Below, piece after piece: positions 17,740-26,637 of a DNA stretch of 32,050 nucleotides. The notes beneath the pieces are model-generated. The model saw only the letters and a program-made list of their open reading frames with translations. It was not told where the DNA came from and made no database searches. The DNA is from Rhodopirellula sp. (GTDB taxonomy: Bacteria; Planctomycetota; Planctomycetia; Pirellulales; Pirellulaceae): the NCBI GenBank assembly GCA_024644085.1, contig JAHELS010000048.1, forward strand, positions 1 through 32,050, given 5' to 3'. Within the stretch, counting starts at the first letter, position 1. Each line of letters begins with the position of its first letter. A program made the position numbers and the translations under genes.

Positions 17740-18834
17740 ATGTCTGAATCGGAAGGCGGTCATCCCATACAAATCGCAGTCATTGTGCTGTTGTTGGTGG
17801 GTGGTGGATGGTATTTCCTTAAAAACTACGAAATTAACGGCCTCGACGAGGTCTCGGTTTACCCGCGGAATTCGATTTCCCAGGATCAGACCTACGTCTC
17901 TTATCGCGATGCACCCTCGATCGACGGCGCGGGTGGCTCGCTCGCAGGCGTGACAACGAACACACCGCACGCTTACGAAAACCCGTTCTCGTTTGCCCGG
18001 ACATCCGCCAAGCGGATCACTCCCGAAGTTGCCCCGGTGAGTCGGAGATCGTACGCGAACTTGAAAATTGCCTCGTGGTCACTCGACGGCTTCGGTCCAA
18101 CGAAGCTGTCCAACAACCTGGCTCGGAAAAACTTTGCGCGCGTCGTCCGAAACTTTGACATCGTCGCACTCCAGCAGATCGCGTCGATCGAGCGGGACCT
18201 CGTCCCAAGGTTGGTCGATGCCGTCAACGAGGGCGACACCCGATTCGACTTTGTCATCGGCGAATCGACTGGGCCCGCAGGTCGGCCCGAGCAGATGGCG
18301 TTTGTCTTTGATACGACCCGCGTCGCCGTTGATCGCCACCAGACCTATTCGGTTGAAGATCCCGAAAACCACATCACCTTTGATCCGTTGGTCGCCTGGT
18401 TCCGCGCCGCCGAACCACCGGCGACGGAGGCTTGGACCTTCTCGATGGTCAACGTTCGCATCGACCTGGCACGTGCGCCGAACGAAGTTGCGATGCTTCC
18501 GCAGATGTGGGCGGCGATTCAAAACGATGGACGCGGCGAAGACGATATTCTGATGGTCGGTTTGTTCCAGGCGGATGACGCTTACCTGCTGCCGACACTT
18601 GGTGGCGACAAAATGACCGCTTCGGTTCGCAGTCGTCCCACTGATATCTTTGGCAAGTATCAGACCAGCAACGTGCTGATCGATGGCGGACCGACCAGCG
18701 AATATCTGGGCCGCGGAGGGGTGATGGACTATCCGCGGTATTTCGAGCTGAACCAGGCCGAAGCCGAAACGGTCAGCAGCCACTTGCCGGTGTACGCTGA
18801 ATTCTCGGCAATCGAGGCCGGACCTATCAAGTGA
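17740..18834 (+). CDS. membrane-anchored DNase I-fold (EEP family) protein, probably catalytically inactive
   Basis: The 364-residue protein begins at the ATG at 17740; a TTG at 17692 is also in frame. One transmembrane helix (about 11-28) is followed by a low-complexity stretch and an endonuclease/exonuclease/phosphatase domain from about 107 to 356. The fold is recognisable by IASWSLDGFG (110-119), FDIVALQQI (139-147), EQMAFVFD (184-191), DDILMVGLFQADDAY (268-282) and SSHLPVYAEF (346-355). Family catalytic residues are mostly replaced: Asn to Ser114, Glu to Gln146, His to Arg240, the GDFN pair to Leu275 and Gln277, and SDH Asp to Ser347, leaving His348. It most likely binds rather than cleaves a phosphodiester or protein partner. 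It stands alone on the plus strand ahead of the DUF5060 gene, 126 bases away. Confidence 0.85.
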   Translation: MSESEGGHPIQIAVIVLLLVGGGWYFLKNYEINGLDEVSVYPRNSISQDQTYVSYRDAPSIDGAGGSLAGVTTNTPHAYENPFSFARTSAKRITPEVAPVSRRSYANLKIASWSLDGFGPTKLSNNLARKNFARVVRNFDIVALQQIASIERDLVPRLVDAVNEGDTRFDFVIGESTGPAGRPEQMAFVFDTTRVAVDRHQTYSVEDPENHITFDPLVAWFRAAEPPATEAWTFSMVNVRIDLARAPNEVAMLPQMWAAIQNDGRGEDDILMVGLFQADDAYLLPTLGGDKMTASVRSRPTDIFGKYQTSNVLIDGGPTSEYLGRGGVMDYPRYFELNQAEAETVSSHLPVYAEFSAIEAGPIK

Positions 18835-18852
18835 GGCGGCGTTGTCACCGCC
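18835..18852 (+). terminator. weak hairpin after the DNase I-fold gene
   Basis: GGCGG and CCGCC form a 5-base-pair stem with an 8-base loop directly after the TGA. No T-run follows, so it is a weak terminator candidate. Confidence 0.25.
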
Positions 18853-18960
18853 GGCCAGCGGCCATTCTCTCCATGGACGCGTGCGAAAGTTGATTCGACG
18901 AAGTACATTGTGGGCCTTCCTGTCCGGATCGCGACCTCTTTGCCCGTTGAACCCGCTTCC

Positions 18961-21606
18961 ATGAATCAATTCCTGCTACGGACCTTGTTGGCGGCTGCCG
19001 CCACGGTCTTGGCCAACTCTTCAAGTGTCAACGCCGAAGTGCCATTGGACAAAGAAATGGTTTTCGCGGAGCGGGATGGAATGCTCGCGGTCGAAGCCGA
19101 GTATTTCCACCGTCATACACATACCGGGACGCGTAAGTTCTATCCGGTCAGTATCGATAACACGCCAAGTGTTCAACCCGATGGCGACCCACCCCACATT
19201 GCGGGCACCTCGGGAGGAGCCTACGTCGAAATCCTTCCCGATACGCGGCGGACGCATGACGACAAGCTGATCCGGGGAGAGAACTTTGCACCGGTTGCCG
19301 GCGAGATGGCCATCCTGCATTACGACGTCGAGATTTCAACGCCCGGTCGTTACTACGTTTGGGTAAGGGCTTTTTCAACCGGCACCGAGGACAACGGGCT
19401 GCACGTCGGTCTTGACGGCGAGTGGCCTGAATCGGGCCAGCGATTGCAGTGGTGCGAGGGTAAACACAGCTGGCGATGGGAAAGCAAGCAGCGAACCGAA
19501 AAGCAACATTGCGGCGAGCCTTACAAAATCTTCCTCGACATTGAGGACGCTGGTCGGCACACGATTGCGTTTTCGATGCGCGAGGACGGTTTTGAATTCG
19601 ACAAGTGGCTGATCACGAACGAACGCGAATTCGACAGGCCCGAGGGTCCGGGGCCGCCAACTATCGTCCGCGTCGACGGCCGCCTTAAGGCATTGCCGGT
19701 GCCGCCCACGATTGCCCTGGGACAAACGGACGCACCTGCGATGAGTCCCACCAAGGGGGTCAGTGACTTGCCGTTGATCCTTCCGCGACGCGAAGATGGC
19801 GATGGATCGGTCGACGTTTCAGGCGACATGATGACGTGGCATAAAATTACTCTTACGATCGACGGTCCCTTCGCGCACGAACAGGACAACGCGCCCAATC
19901 CATTTACCGATCATCGAATGGCGGTTGAATTCAAGCACGAGGATGGTACGCGGTACGTAATACCCGGCTACTTTGCGACCGACGGCGAAGCGGCTGAGTC
20001 CTCGGCCGACTCCGGAACCAAGTGGCGCGCCCACTTTGCACCCGACCGGCCGGGCCAATGGAACTACACCATCCGTTTTTCAACCGGCAAGCATGCTGCG
20101 CTCGACGACAACGCCAGCTCAAGAGAATTGCCAAAGTTTAGTGGTCGACGCGGGAAATTTGACGTCGCCAAAAGTGACAAGAATGGCCGCGATCTCCGAG
20201 GTCATGGCCGATTGCAGTACGTCGGAAAGCGATACCTGCAACATGCCGGAAGCAAGCACTTCTTTTTGAAAGCCGGCGCCGATGCGCCCGAAACGCTGTT
20301 GGCATTCGCTGACTTCGACGGCACCGTCGCGAACAAACCTGACAAGTCGCCGCTGAAAACATGGACACCGCACGTGCGAGATTGGAGTGATGGGGATCCG
20401 ACGTGGGGCGACGGCAAGGGTAAAGGTTTGATCGGAGCCGTCAACTATCTGTCCGGAAAAGGCTGCAACGCGTTTTCGTTCTTGACCTACAACGCCGGGG
20501 GCGACGGCGACAATGTTTGGCCGTTCATTGATCGCGACGACAAACTCCACTACGACTGCAGCAAACTCGATCAATGGGGGATCGTGTTTGATCATGCCAC
20601 GATGCGCGGTATGTACCTGCATTTCAAAATGCAGGAAACGGAGAACGATGATCACATCCGCGGCAAGAACGGAGGCTTCGTTCCGACTTCGCTCGACGGA
20701 GGGAATCTTGGCACGCAGCGAAAACTCTACTGTCGCGAACTCATCGCCCGGTTTGCACATAACCTGGCACTGAACTGGAATCTTGGCGAAGAAAATACGC
20801 AAACCACTGAACAACAAAAAGCGATGATCAATTACATCGACGCTGTTGATGCCTACGATCATCCCATCGTTATTCACACTTTTCCTGACCAGCAGGACAA
20901 AGTCTATCGGCCGCTGCTCGGATCCAAATCAAAGTTGACCGGAGTTTCATTGCAAAACAGTGCGCTCAAGGACACGCACTTGCAAACGGTCAAATGGGTC
21001 CGCGAGTCGGCCGCGGCAGGCAAGCCGTGGGTGGTCGCATTCGACGAATCGGGGAGCGCGGCGCATGGCCAATGTCCCGATCTCGGATACCGCGGATTCG
21101 ACGGACGCGACCGTACCGGCAAAATGATCTACGACCAGCACGCCGTGCGCCGGCAAACGTTGTGGGGAACGCTGATGGGAGGCGGCGCCGGCAACGAATA
21201 CTATTTTGGATACCAGTTCGACGAGAACGATCTTGTTTGCGAAGACTGGAGGTCGCGCGACCAAAGCTGGGATTACTGTCGGATCGCCCTCGAGTTCTTT
21301 CGCGATCAAAAAATCCCGATCGAAGAAACGAAACCGGCCGACAATTTGATCGGCAACCCGAGTCACGACAACAGCAAGTATTGCCTGGCCAATCCGGGGG
21401 AACTGTATCTGGTGTACTTGCCCAACGGTGGCGAAACCGAGTTGGACTTAAGCGATGCCGACGGCACGTTCAATCAATCTTGGCTGAATCCACGCTCCGG
21501 GGAAATGACCGATGGAACCGAGATCACCGGAGGCGCGACAGTGACCATCGCCGCCCCGCCGAAAAACGATGACGATTGGCTCGTGGTGCTGAGGCGAAAG
21601 TCCTGA
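18961..21606 (+). CDS. secreted DUF5060 glycosidase-like protein
   Basis: From the ATG at 18961 the protein has 881 residues; an in-frame GTG at 18910 would precede the signal peptide ([18 protein letters not shown]) by 17 residues. Residues 40-220 form a beta-sandwich resembling carbohydrate-binding modules ([24 protein letters not shown]). DUF5060 spans about 290-375 ([30 protein letters not shown]). A TIM-barrel-like region follows from about 430 to 790 ([40 protein letters not shown]). Glu610 or Glu611 and Glu696 in AFDESGSA are catalytic candidates. The end (about 805-880) resembles the collagen-binding-like module that often closes these proteins ([25 protein letters not shown]). Hydrolysis of an extracellular polysaccharide is inferred; no glycosidase family number can be assigned by eye. 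Confidence 0.88.
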   Translation: MNQFLLRTLLAAAATVLANSSSVNAEVPLDKEMVFAERDGMLAVEAEYFHRHTHTGTRKFYPVSIDNTPSVQPDGDPPHIAGTSGGAYVEILPDTRRTHDDKLIRGENFAPVAGEMAILHYDVEISTPGRYYVWVRAFSTGTEDNGLHVGLDGEWPESGQRLQWCEGKHSWRWESKQRTEKQHCGEPYKIFLDIEDAGRHTIAFSMREDGFEFDKWLITNEREFDRPEGPGPPTIVRVDGRLKALPVPPTIALGQTDAPAMSPTKGVSDLPLILPRREDGDGSVDVSGDMMTWHKITLTIDGPFAHEQDNAPNPFTDHRMAVEFKHEDGTRYVIPGYFATDGEAAESSADSGTKWRAHFAPDRPGQWNYTIRFSTGKHAALDDNASSRELPKFSGRRGKFDVAKSDKNGRDLRGHGRLQYVGKRYLQHAGSKHFFLKAGADAPETLLAFADFDGTVANKPDKSPLKTWTPHVRDWSDGDPTWGDGKGKGLIGAVNYLSGKGCNAFSFLTYNAGGDGDNVWPFIDRDDKLHYDCSKLDQWGIVFDHATMRGMYLHFKMQETENDDHIRGKNGGFVPTSLDGGNLGTQRKLYCRELIARFAHNLALNWNLGEENTQTTEQQKAMINYIDAVDAYDHPIVIHTFPDQQDKVYRPLLGSKSKLTGVSLQNSALKDTHLQTVKWVRESAAAGKPWVVAFDESGSAAHGQCPDLGYRGFDGRDRTGKMIYDQHAVRRQTLWGTLMGGGAGNEYYFGYQFDENDLVCEDWRSRDQSWDYCRIALEFFRDQKIPIEETKPADNLIGNPSHDNSKYCLANPGELYLVYLPNGGETELDLSDADGTFNQSWLNPRSGEMTDGTEITGGATVTIAAPPKNDDDWLVVLRRKS

Positions 21607-21615
21607 ATCGTTGAC

Positions 21616-21631
21616 CGATCACCATTGATCG
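21616..21631. terminator. hairpin between convergent genes, possible bidirectional terminator
   Basis: CGATCA and TGATCG pair around a CCAT loop, ten bases after the DUF5060 stop and touching the TAA of the convergent DUF1549 gene. The stem has 6 base pairs and no T-run. The placement copies the hairpin at 14062-14078. Confidence 0.4.
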
Positions 21632-23836
21632 TTACCGGTTCGTCGCGAACGATCGGCTCGTCATCAATCCCCAGAGCAAATCCTCGAAGAATTCTGTTCT
21701 CTCCGTTGGATCCGATTCGAGCTGCGCGAGTTGCCGGCGCCAATGATTCGATTCTGATGCGGCGGGCATCCCCAGCGTCCACAAAAAGATCTCATCGAGT
21801 ACCTCGTGATTGTCCTTTTCCGAGCCGAGCAATTGATGCAGCCGGCCATCCGGGGCGCTCACGCGCCCATTGATCAGGTCTCCGTTCACCAAGTGTAGCG
21901 CTCGGGCAAGGGAAGCGGTCGAATCACCGCGTTGCTCGCAGGAATCTTCGCGGTCGCATCGCCCGAGCACATCCAAGCTGGGGACATCGATCCGATTGTC
22001 GGTCAGGGTAATGGTGCGTGGCAGTGCCCCCGTTTTCGCTCGCAGTGGAATTCCTGTGATGTCGGAAATCGCATCGGCCAATACTTCGGCTTCGAGCGGC
22101 CTTACCAGCGCTCGGGAGTAGAATGTATCGTCCGGCTCATTTTCGGGCGACGTTACCGATGAGCGCCCATAGGCTGCCGAGTTGCAAATCAATTCGACCG
22201 TACGTTTCACGCGAAAGCCGTGGGCGACAAAGTCATCGGCAAGCCACTGCAATAATCTCGGATGCGTCGGAGGATTGGTCGTACGAATGTCGTCGACGGG
22301 ATCGACCAACCCGCGTCCCATCAGTTGCTGCCAGATGCGATTGACCGTCGCCCGCGCGAAGTAAGGGTTTTCGTTGGACGTTAACCAATCGGCCAGCGCA
22401 ACGCGAGCATCAACCGAATCATCGAGATACCGGTCACCGGGAATTCGTCGCACGGCCGGCATTCCGGTGACCGGATGGGTCACATCGCCACGTTCCAGGA
22501 CGGTGACCACGCGGGCTCGCTGCACGCGGGCAAAGATCGCTGCAAGTCCGTGGTAATCGTCCTGTTTCCAATGGTCTAACGGATGATCGTGGCAATTGGC
22601 GCACTGCAGCCGGACACCCATGAACGTTCGACTCGCCGATTCCGCCAGATCACCCGGGCTCGATCCGCTGCGGATAAAGTTCACGGCACCGTGCAGGAAA
22701 CCATCGCCCGTCGAAGTCAACATCATGTGTGCCGTTTCGTTCATGGGCGCATCGTTTCGCAGCCGTTGAACGATCCAGCGATGGTAGGCGTCGGCACCTT
22801 CAACCTGCAGTTGTTTCGAGTCGATGCCCAGTTGGTTAGCCCACTTCAGCGCCCAGTAATCGGCGAACGCATCGGAGTCCAACAAGCGACGGACCAGCGC
22901 CGAGCGTTTCTCGGGTGCATCGCTCTGTGCGTACCGCCGAGCCTCCGCCGCACTGGGAAGGCGGCCGGTCAGATCGAGTGTTACCCGGCGGATGAACATC
23001 CAATCGTCGGCCTGCGGCGAAACGGGCAGGTTCAATTCTTCGAGTTGCCGGTAGATAAGGTCATCAATTGGGTTCCCCGCTCCGGGCCGATCGTCGTCAC
23101 CGTGCTCAGCCGGCTCGGCCCGCATCGGAACGGTCAATCGTATTGGCATCACGCGATCAAGATAACGGGCGATGACCACGTGAACGCCGCGACGATGGAC
23201 CGTCATTCGCAGGCCGTGTTGATCATCCGGCGGTGATTCTTCGATCGAGACCGCTTCCGGATCGGCAGCACGAAAAACGGTCCAGGCCGTTACGTCGCGA
23301 GTTTCGTCTGAATCGAAAGTTGCCACCACACGAACGAGTGCCGATTCACCCTTTGCCGCGAGCATCTTGTGCGGCGGCGTCACTACCAGGTTCGTCAGTT
23401 TTCGATCACGATGTCTTCTCGCGCCCTCGTCGATCCATCGGCGCAGCAAGGCGAATGCGGCAGATGCCTCGTCGAGCACCAGCCCGCCTTCATGCTCGAT
23501 CCGTTCGGCAGGTTTACGCAGGACGAGACTTTCATCGGCGTCGGCCAGGTTCACTCGGCGGCCACCGAGATGCCGCACGATGGCGTCATGGTCGGCCGCG
23601 GCGTCGGAGCCGAGCAACGACAACTTGAATCCACCCCGTCCGATTGCCGCGCCATGACACGATCCCGCATTGCACCCGTGGCGGGTCAACAGCGGGATGA
23701 TCTCCGTATCGAAGTCAACTCGCTCGGCCGACGGTGCTGCAGCCGCAAGAAAGACGTGCGAGAGTACGGCCCAAGCCAGGATCCAACACGTTCTCGAGAC
23801 CTGTCGATTATTCTTCCCCGGCACCATACTTCTCAT
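21632..23836 (-). CDS. DUF1549 and DUF1553 protein with Ig-like domain
   Basis: This 734-residue secreted protein has a signal peptide (WILAWAVLSHVFLAAAAPSA) and then a haem-like motif of the CX4CH form, HGCNAGSCHG (Cys55, Cys60, His61). A bacterial Ig-like domain covers about 147-236 (KLTNLVVTPPHKMLAAKGE). DUF1549 follows (about 255-440; MFIRRVTLDLTGRLPSAAEA), with a canonical CANCHDHPLDHW at 412-416, then DUF1553 (about 475-730; ARATVNRIWQQLMGRGLVDP). Unlike the gene at 2868-5180 it has no adjacent DUF1501 partner inside the window; its upstream neighbour is the thioredoxin-fold gene, which it overlaps by 29 bases. A start at the ATG at 23827 is equally possible. Haem binding at the CX4CH site is an inference from the family. 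Confidence 0.9.
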   Translation of the reverse strand: MRSMVPGKNNRQVSRTCWILAWAVLSHVFLAAAAPSAERVDFDTEIIPLLTRHGCNAGSCHGAAIGRGGFKLSLLGSDAAADHDAIVRHLGGRRVNLADADESLVLRKPAERIEHEGGLVLDEASAAFALLRRWIDEGARRHRDRKLTNLVVTPPHKMLAAKGESALVRVVATFDSDETRDVTAWTVFRAADPEAVSIEESPPDDQHGLRMTVHRRGVHVVIARYLDRVMPIRLTVPMRAEPAEHGDDDRPGAGNPIDDLIYRQLEELNLPVSPQADDWMFIRRVTLDLTGRLPSAAEARRYAQSDAPEKRSALVRRLLDSDAFADYWALKWANQLGIDSKQLQVEGADAYHRWIVQRLRNDAPMNETAHMMLTSTGDGFLHGAVNFIRSGSSPGDLAESASRTFMGVRLQCANCHDHPLDHWKQDDYHGLAAIFARVQRARVVTVLERGDVTHPVTGMPAVRRIPGDRYLDDSVDARVALADWLTSNENPYFARATVNRIWQQLMGRGLVDPVDDIRTTNPPTHPRLLQWLADDFVAHGFRVKRTVELICNSAAYGRSSVTSPENEPDDTFYSRALVRPLEAEVLADAISDITGIPLRAKTGALPRTITLTDNRIDVPSLDVLGRCDREDSCEQRGDSTASLARALHLVNGDLINGRVSAPDGRLHQLLGSEKDNHEVLDEIFLWTLGMPAASESNHWRRQLAQLESDPTERTEFFEDLLWGLMTSRSFATNR

Positions 23837-24677
23837 GCCATTGTCGGATCACTTTCTGGGCCGCTTCGCCCCCCAAGCCGCGCTCGAGCACGGCGCCGGC
23901 CATCCGCCCCAGCTGCGTTTGACGCGACTCGTTCTCGCCCACCCAGGCATCGACAGCTTCGATCGCCTCGCGAAGTTCCGATTCACTCGGGTTCTCAGCG
24001 ATCACCTTCCGCATCATCGATCTCAGCTCTTGGCCAGCCTGGGGAGCGTCTCCACGCTTGGGTCGCATGTTGCGATTGGCCATCTCTCGGCCGGCGAAAA
24101 CGAATTTCTCAAACTCCTCGGCTGTGGGCGGATCTTGATCGAGCAACCGGGCCAGGTCCGCAGCGATCTTGGGCCCTTCGGTTACCGAGGGTTGCACGAG
24201 TGCGTAATTGGCGGTGACCTTGTTTTCGCTGGCCACAAGAATGGTCAATTCGACGTTGCGATTGAGGCCGTACGCACCCGGACCTTCACCTCCATCGACC
24301 GAAACACCAAGTGGAGCCTTGAAACTCAATGAGTTTCTGGCCCGTGTCAGATACTCTTCGGCCTTTGCTTTGTCATCATCCAGCCAGATGATTCCTGTGA
24401 CGGCGTCAGGCTGCGCCTTGGCGTAATTCGTCAATCCACGCGTCAAGGCGACGCCGGGTCTTGTCAATTTATGCACGAACACCAGCAGTGTCGGCTTTCC
24501 ATCGGCAGCTTGGATTGGGTCGACTTCCTCGCCGGTCTGTTCGCCGCCGACGGCGATGACGCGCAGCGGCGGCAGCGCCTCGCCGGGTTGCGGACCGGAG
24601 AATACCGGGTCGTCCGCGAAACAATGAGTCGCGGCGTAAAGCAACGCAAGTGTTGAAAGGCAACGACCGATTCTCAT
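23808..24677 (-). CDS. secreted thioredoxin-fold protein lacking redox cysteines
   Basis: The 289-residue product has a signal peptide (MRIGRCLSTLALLYAATHCFA); its only two cysteines lie in it. The mature N-terminal half looks like a redoxin fold: FSGPQPGEALPPLRVIAV, then DGKPTLLVFVHKLTRPGV, where a CxxC would normally follow the strand, and ASENKVTANYALVQPSVTEG toward its end. The C-terminal half (about 185-285) is helical and charged. A thiol-disulfide role is therefore unlikely. The stop overlaps the downstream DUF1549/DUF1553 gene, so the two are probably translated together. GAGG lies eight bases before the ATG, inside the second copy of a 21-base tandem repeat. The function is unknown. 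Confidence 0.8.
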   Translation of the reverse strand: MRIGRCLSTLALLYAATHCFADDPVFSGPQPGEALPPLRVIAVGGEQTGEEVDPIQAADGKPTLLVFVHKLTRPGVALTRGLTNYAKAQPDAVTGIIWLDDDKAKAEEYLTRARNSLSFKAPLGVSVDGGEGPGAYGLNRNVELTILVASENKVTANYALVQPSVTEGPKIAADLARLLDQDPPTAEEFEKFVFAGREMANRNMRPKRGDAPQAGQELRSMMRKVIAENPSESELREAIEAVDAWVGENESRQTQLGRMAGAVLERGLGGEAAQKVIRQWHEKYGAGEE

Positions 24678-24681
24678 GCGG

Positions 24682-24722
24682 TGACCTCGGGCGGGAAACA
24701 GTTGACTTCAGGCGGGAAACGG
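24682..24722 (-). repeat. two 20-base tandem direct repeats, 21-base period, in the 5' leader
   Basis: The copies at 24682-24701 and 24703-24722 agree at 17 of 20 positions and are separated by one base. On the coding strand each contains GTTTCCCGCC followed by TGAAGTCA or CGAGGTCA. The repeat ends four bases before the start codon of the thioredoxin-fold gene, and the gene-proximal copy carries its ribosome binding site. A 21-base period equals two helical turns, as in tandem operators, but function is inferred only from position. Confidence 0.65.
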
Positions 24723-24780
24723 GGCTGAATGATCCACCATGATAACCCATTGAGGCCGGCCGCCGATCTCGCCCCGCATG

Positions 24781-25848
24781 CTATCGATTCAGGTTGTCGC
24801 GGATTGCATCCGAAAAGCGATCCGAAAGCCCGACTTGCTCAGCGGTTTGGTCGATTCGCGACCGATTGTGAAGCGTCTGGAATGATTCTCCCTGAGCGCC
24901 GATCAACCCTTGGGCATGGGCAAATTGATCGGAGAAACCTGGCATCACGATTCGCGGATCAAGCCAATTGATCGGCTCGGGTGTCAGGTGGTAGGTGTGA
25001 AAGACGATTCCGTTGGTGCAGTTATTCAAAAGCGTGTGATAAAACTCTGCATCGGTTCGCAGTTTCTCAATTCGCTCCGCGATGTTTGCAAACAGTTGTT
25101 GAACCTGTTTCGGCGTCGCATTGACGTGGTACATGTGAACCCGATCCTGTGGTCGCACCACTGTTCGCACTCCGATCACGTCCCGTTCATCACCAATCAC
25201 GTACAACACCTCGTATTGACGGTACAGCCCGCGAATTGGTGAATAGATTTCGCCGACCTCACGTCGAATTTCAACGGAAACGCTGAAATACTGCGGACCG
25301 TCGTCGGAATCGAGTTCGAAGCTGAGAAACGTGTGGGCGAGACCTTCCACAGGCGAAAACTTGTGAACGAGGAAAGCGACCGAGGTCAGGTCTTCGATCC
25401 GAAATTGAAAGTCTTCGTAGTGCACGTCAAAGTCAGTTTCGCTTCGATAGTGACAATGTCGAAATCCGTGAATTGTCGCGTGGCCATTCTCAATTTCAAC
25501 GCCGGTTGTCACCACCTGGGATGGATCCCATAGACGATCGTTCGAGGGACGTTGAAACAGAGTCACGACGTAGACAATCGCGATCGACGTTGCGGCGATC
25601 GATAGCCACCGCGAACGGGGCTGGATCCGAACGAAAGAAATGATTCCACCTGCGAGGTAGACCGCCGCGAGCATTGCCCCAACCGCCGGAGGCACGAGGG
25701 TCAGGTAATAGAGTGCGCCGACGGACCAGACAAAGAACACGACGACGCCGAACCACGCCAGTAATCGTAGCGAGACGGTGGCAGCCTTTCGCAATCCTTG
25801 TTTGGAAATCACCACGGCACCACGATCATCAACGCTTTCCCAACACAC
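24781..25848 (-). CDS. DUF4105 (Lnb N-terminal-like) membrane protein
   Basis: The protein has 355 residues from a GTG at 25846-25848, which overlaps the preceding gene by 20 bases; GTG codons at 25815 and 25812 are possible alternatives. Three transmembrane segments (about 26-50, 52-74, 82-98) anchor an external domain that matches DUF4105: EDFQFRIEDLTSVAFLVHKF (145-164), HTFLSFELDSDDG with His172, and FYHTLLNNCTNGI with Cys277. The conserved His and Cys suggest a papain-like or permuted NlpC/P60-type active site, which is an inference. The following gene on the same strand starts 103 bases further on. Function in planctomycetes is unknown; an envelope hydrolase or acyltransferase is possible. 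Confidence 0.8.
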   Translation of the reverse strand: MCWESVDDRGAVVISKQGLRKAATVSLRLLAWFGVVVFFVWSVGALYYLTLVPPAVGAMLAAVYLAGGIISFVRIQPRSRWLSIAATSIAIVYVVTLFQRPSNDRLWDPSQVVTTGVEIENGHATIHGFRHCHYRSETDFDVHYEDFQFRIEDLTSVAFLVHKFSPVEGLAHTFLSFELDSDDGPQYFSVSVEIRREVGEIYSPIRGLYRQYEVLYVIGDERDVIGVRTVVRPQDRVHMYHVNATPKQVQQLFANIAERIEKLRTDAEFYHTLLNNCTNGIVFHTYHLTPEPINWLDPRIVMPGFSDQFAHAQGLIGAQGESFQTLHNRSRIDQTAEQVGLSDRFSDAIRDNLNR

Positions 25849-26623
25849 GCCAGTACGTCAGCGCAACGGCCGTCAGTGCGATACCGATGACGATCTGGCG
25901 CAACGAAATCTGGAACGCAGCCGGTGCGGTGCTGCGATCGTACAAGTCGTAGCGGGCTCGGGTCGTCCAGGTCCATGAGGCAAGCATCATACAGAGTGCT
26001 GACGCGATCGCGAGATACCCGCCCCATACGATCCGAGTGATAGGCGGAAACCAGAACCATCGCAGCGAAAACGCGGCCAGCACGCAAAACATGCCGTGTC
26101 CCCAGGTTGCTGCAGCCATCACATCACCCCTTCGGTACAGCCACCACATCCGCGCGCCGACGCACGTTGCCGTCGGCCAGACGATCGCGGCGGTCGCCAT
26201 CGCAACACGGCTGGCGTCGGTACCGACAAACAGAAACATCAGCCAGATGACCGATAAAATGCCTGCCGATCCGAGAGGCAATGCGAAAAGTGCTCGCCAA
26301 TACCAGGGTGGGCGCAGGACGACCAGGACTGCAAATACGATCAACGTCGCTGCTGCCAAAGCAAAGGGCCAAAGTACGGCGAGCATCAGTATTTCGGTCG
26401 GCTTGTTACTCTCGCCGATGATTCCCACCGAAACGGCGAGAGGGCTGAGGGTCCGGTCGTTACAGCCAACCGAATGAGGCAGAAAAAAACAGGCGAGCAA
26501 TGCCAGCGCGGCGATCAAATTGGTGAAGGCCGTCGGCGAAGTCGCGGCCACCTTGATGCTTGGCCTTTGCGATTCACCGTCCTCGCGTGGCGAATCGGCA
26601 GGTGCGGGAGGCGAACTGTCCAT
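25829..26623 (-). CDS. multi-pass membrane protein with SLR-type C-terminal helix
   Basis: From the ATG at 26623 the protein has 264 residues; the open frame reaches 26713 but would overlap the PP2C gene. A Pro/Ser-rich cytoplasmic N-terminus (1-30) is followed by about seven hydrophobic segments (near 33-50, 77-103, 110-134, 140-160, 174-190, 198-218, 243-259). The last, FQISLRQIVIGIALTAVAL, resembles the SLR-containing membrane motif found repeatedly in planctomycete proteins. I recognise no enzyme family. It begins 14 bases after the PP2C gene stop and overlaps the DUF4105 gene, suggesting one transcript and a shared membrane role for the two. Confidence 0.7.
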   Translation of the reverse strand: MDSSPPAPADSPREDGESQRPSIKVAATSPTAFTNLIAALALLACFFLPHSVGCNDRTLSPLAVSVGIIGESNKPTEILMLAVLWPFALAAATLIVFAVLVVLRPPWYWRALFALPLGSAGILSVIWLMFLFVGTDASRVAMATAAIVWPTATCVGARMWWLYRRGDVMAAATWGHGMFCVLAAFSLRWFWFPPITRIVWGGYLAIASALCMMLASWTWTTRARYDLYDRSTAPAAFQISLRQIVIGIALTAVALTYWRVLGKR

Positions 26624-26637
26624 CGTCGTCAGCCAGT

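Noticed and set aside
20119-20877. 252-codon minus-strand frame
   Set aside because: It is wholly antisense to the DUF5060 protein, which has a signal peptide and ordered domains.
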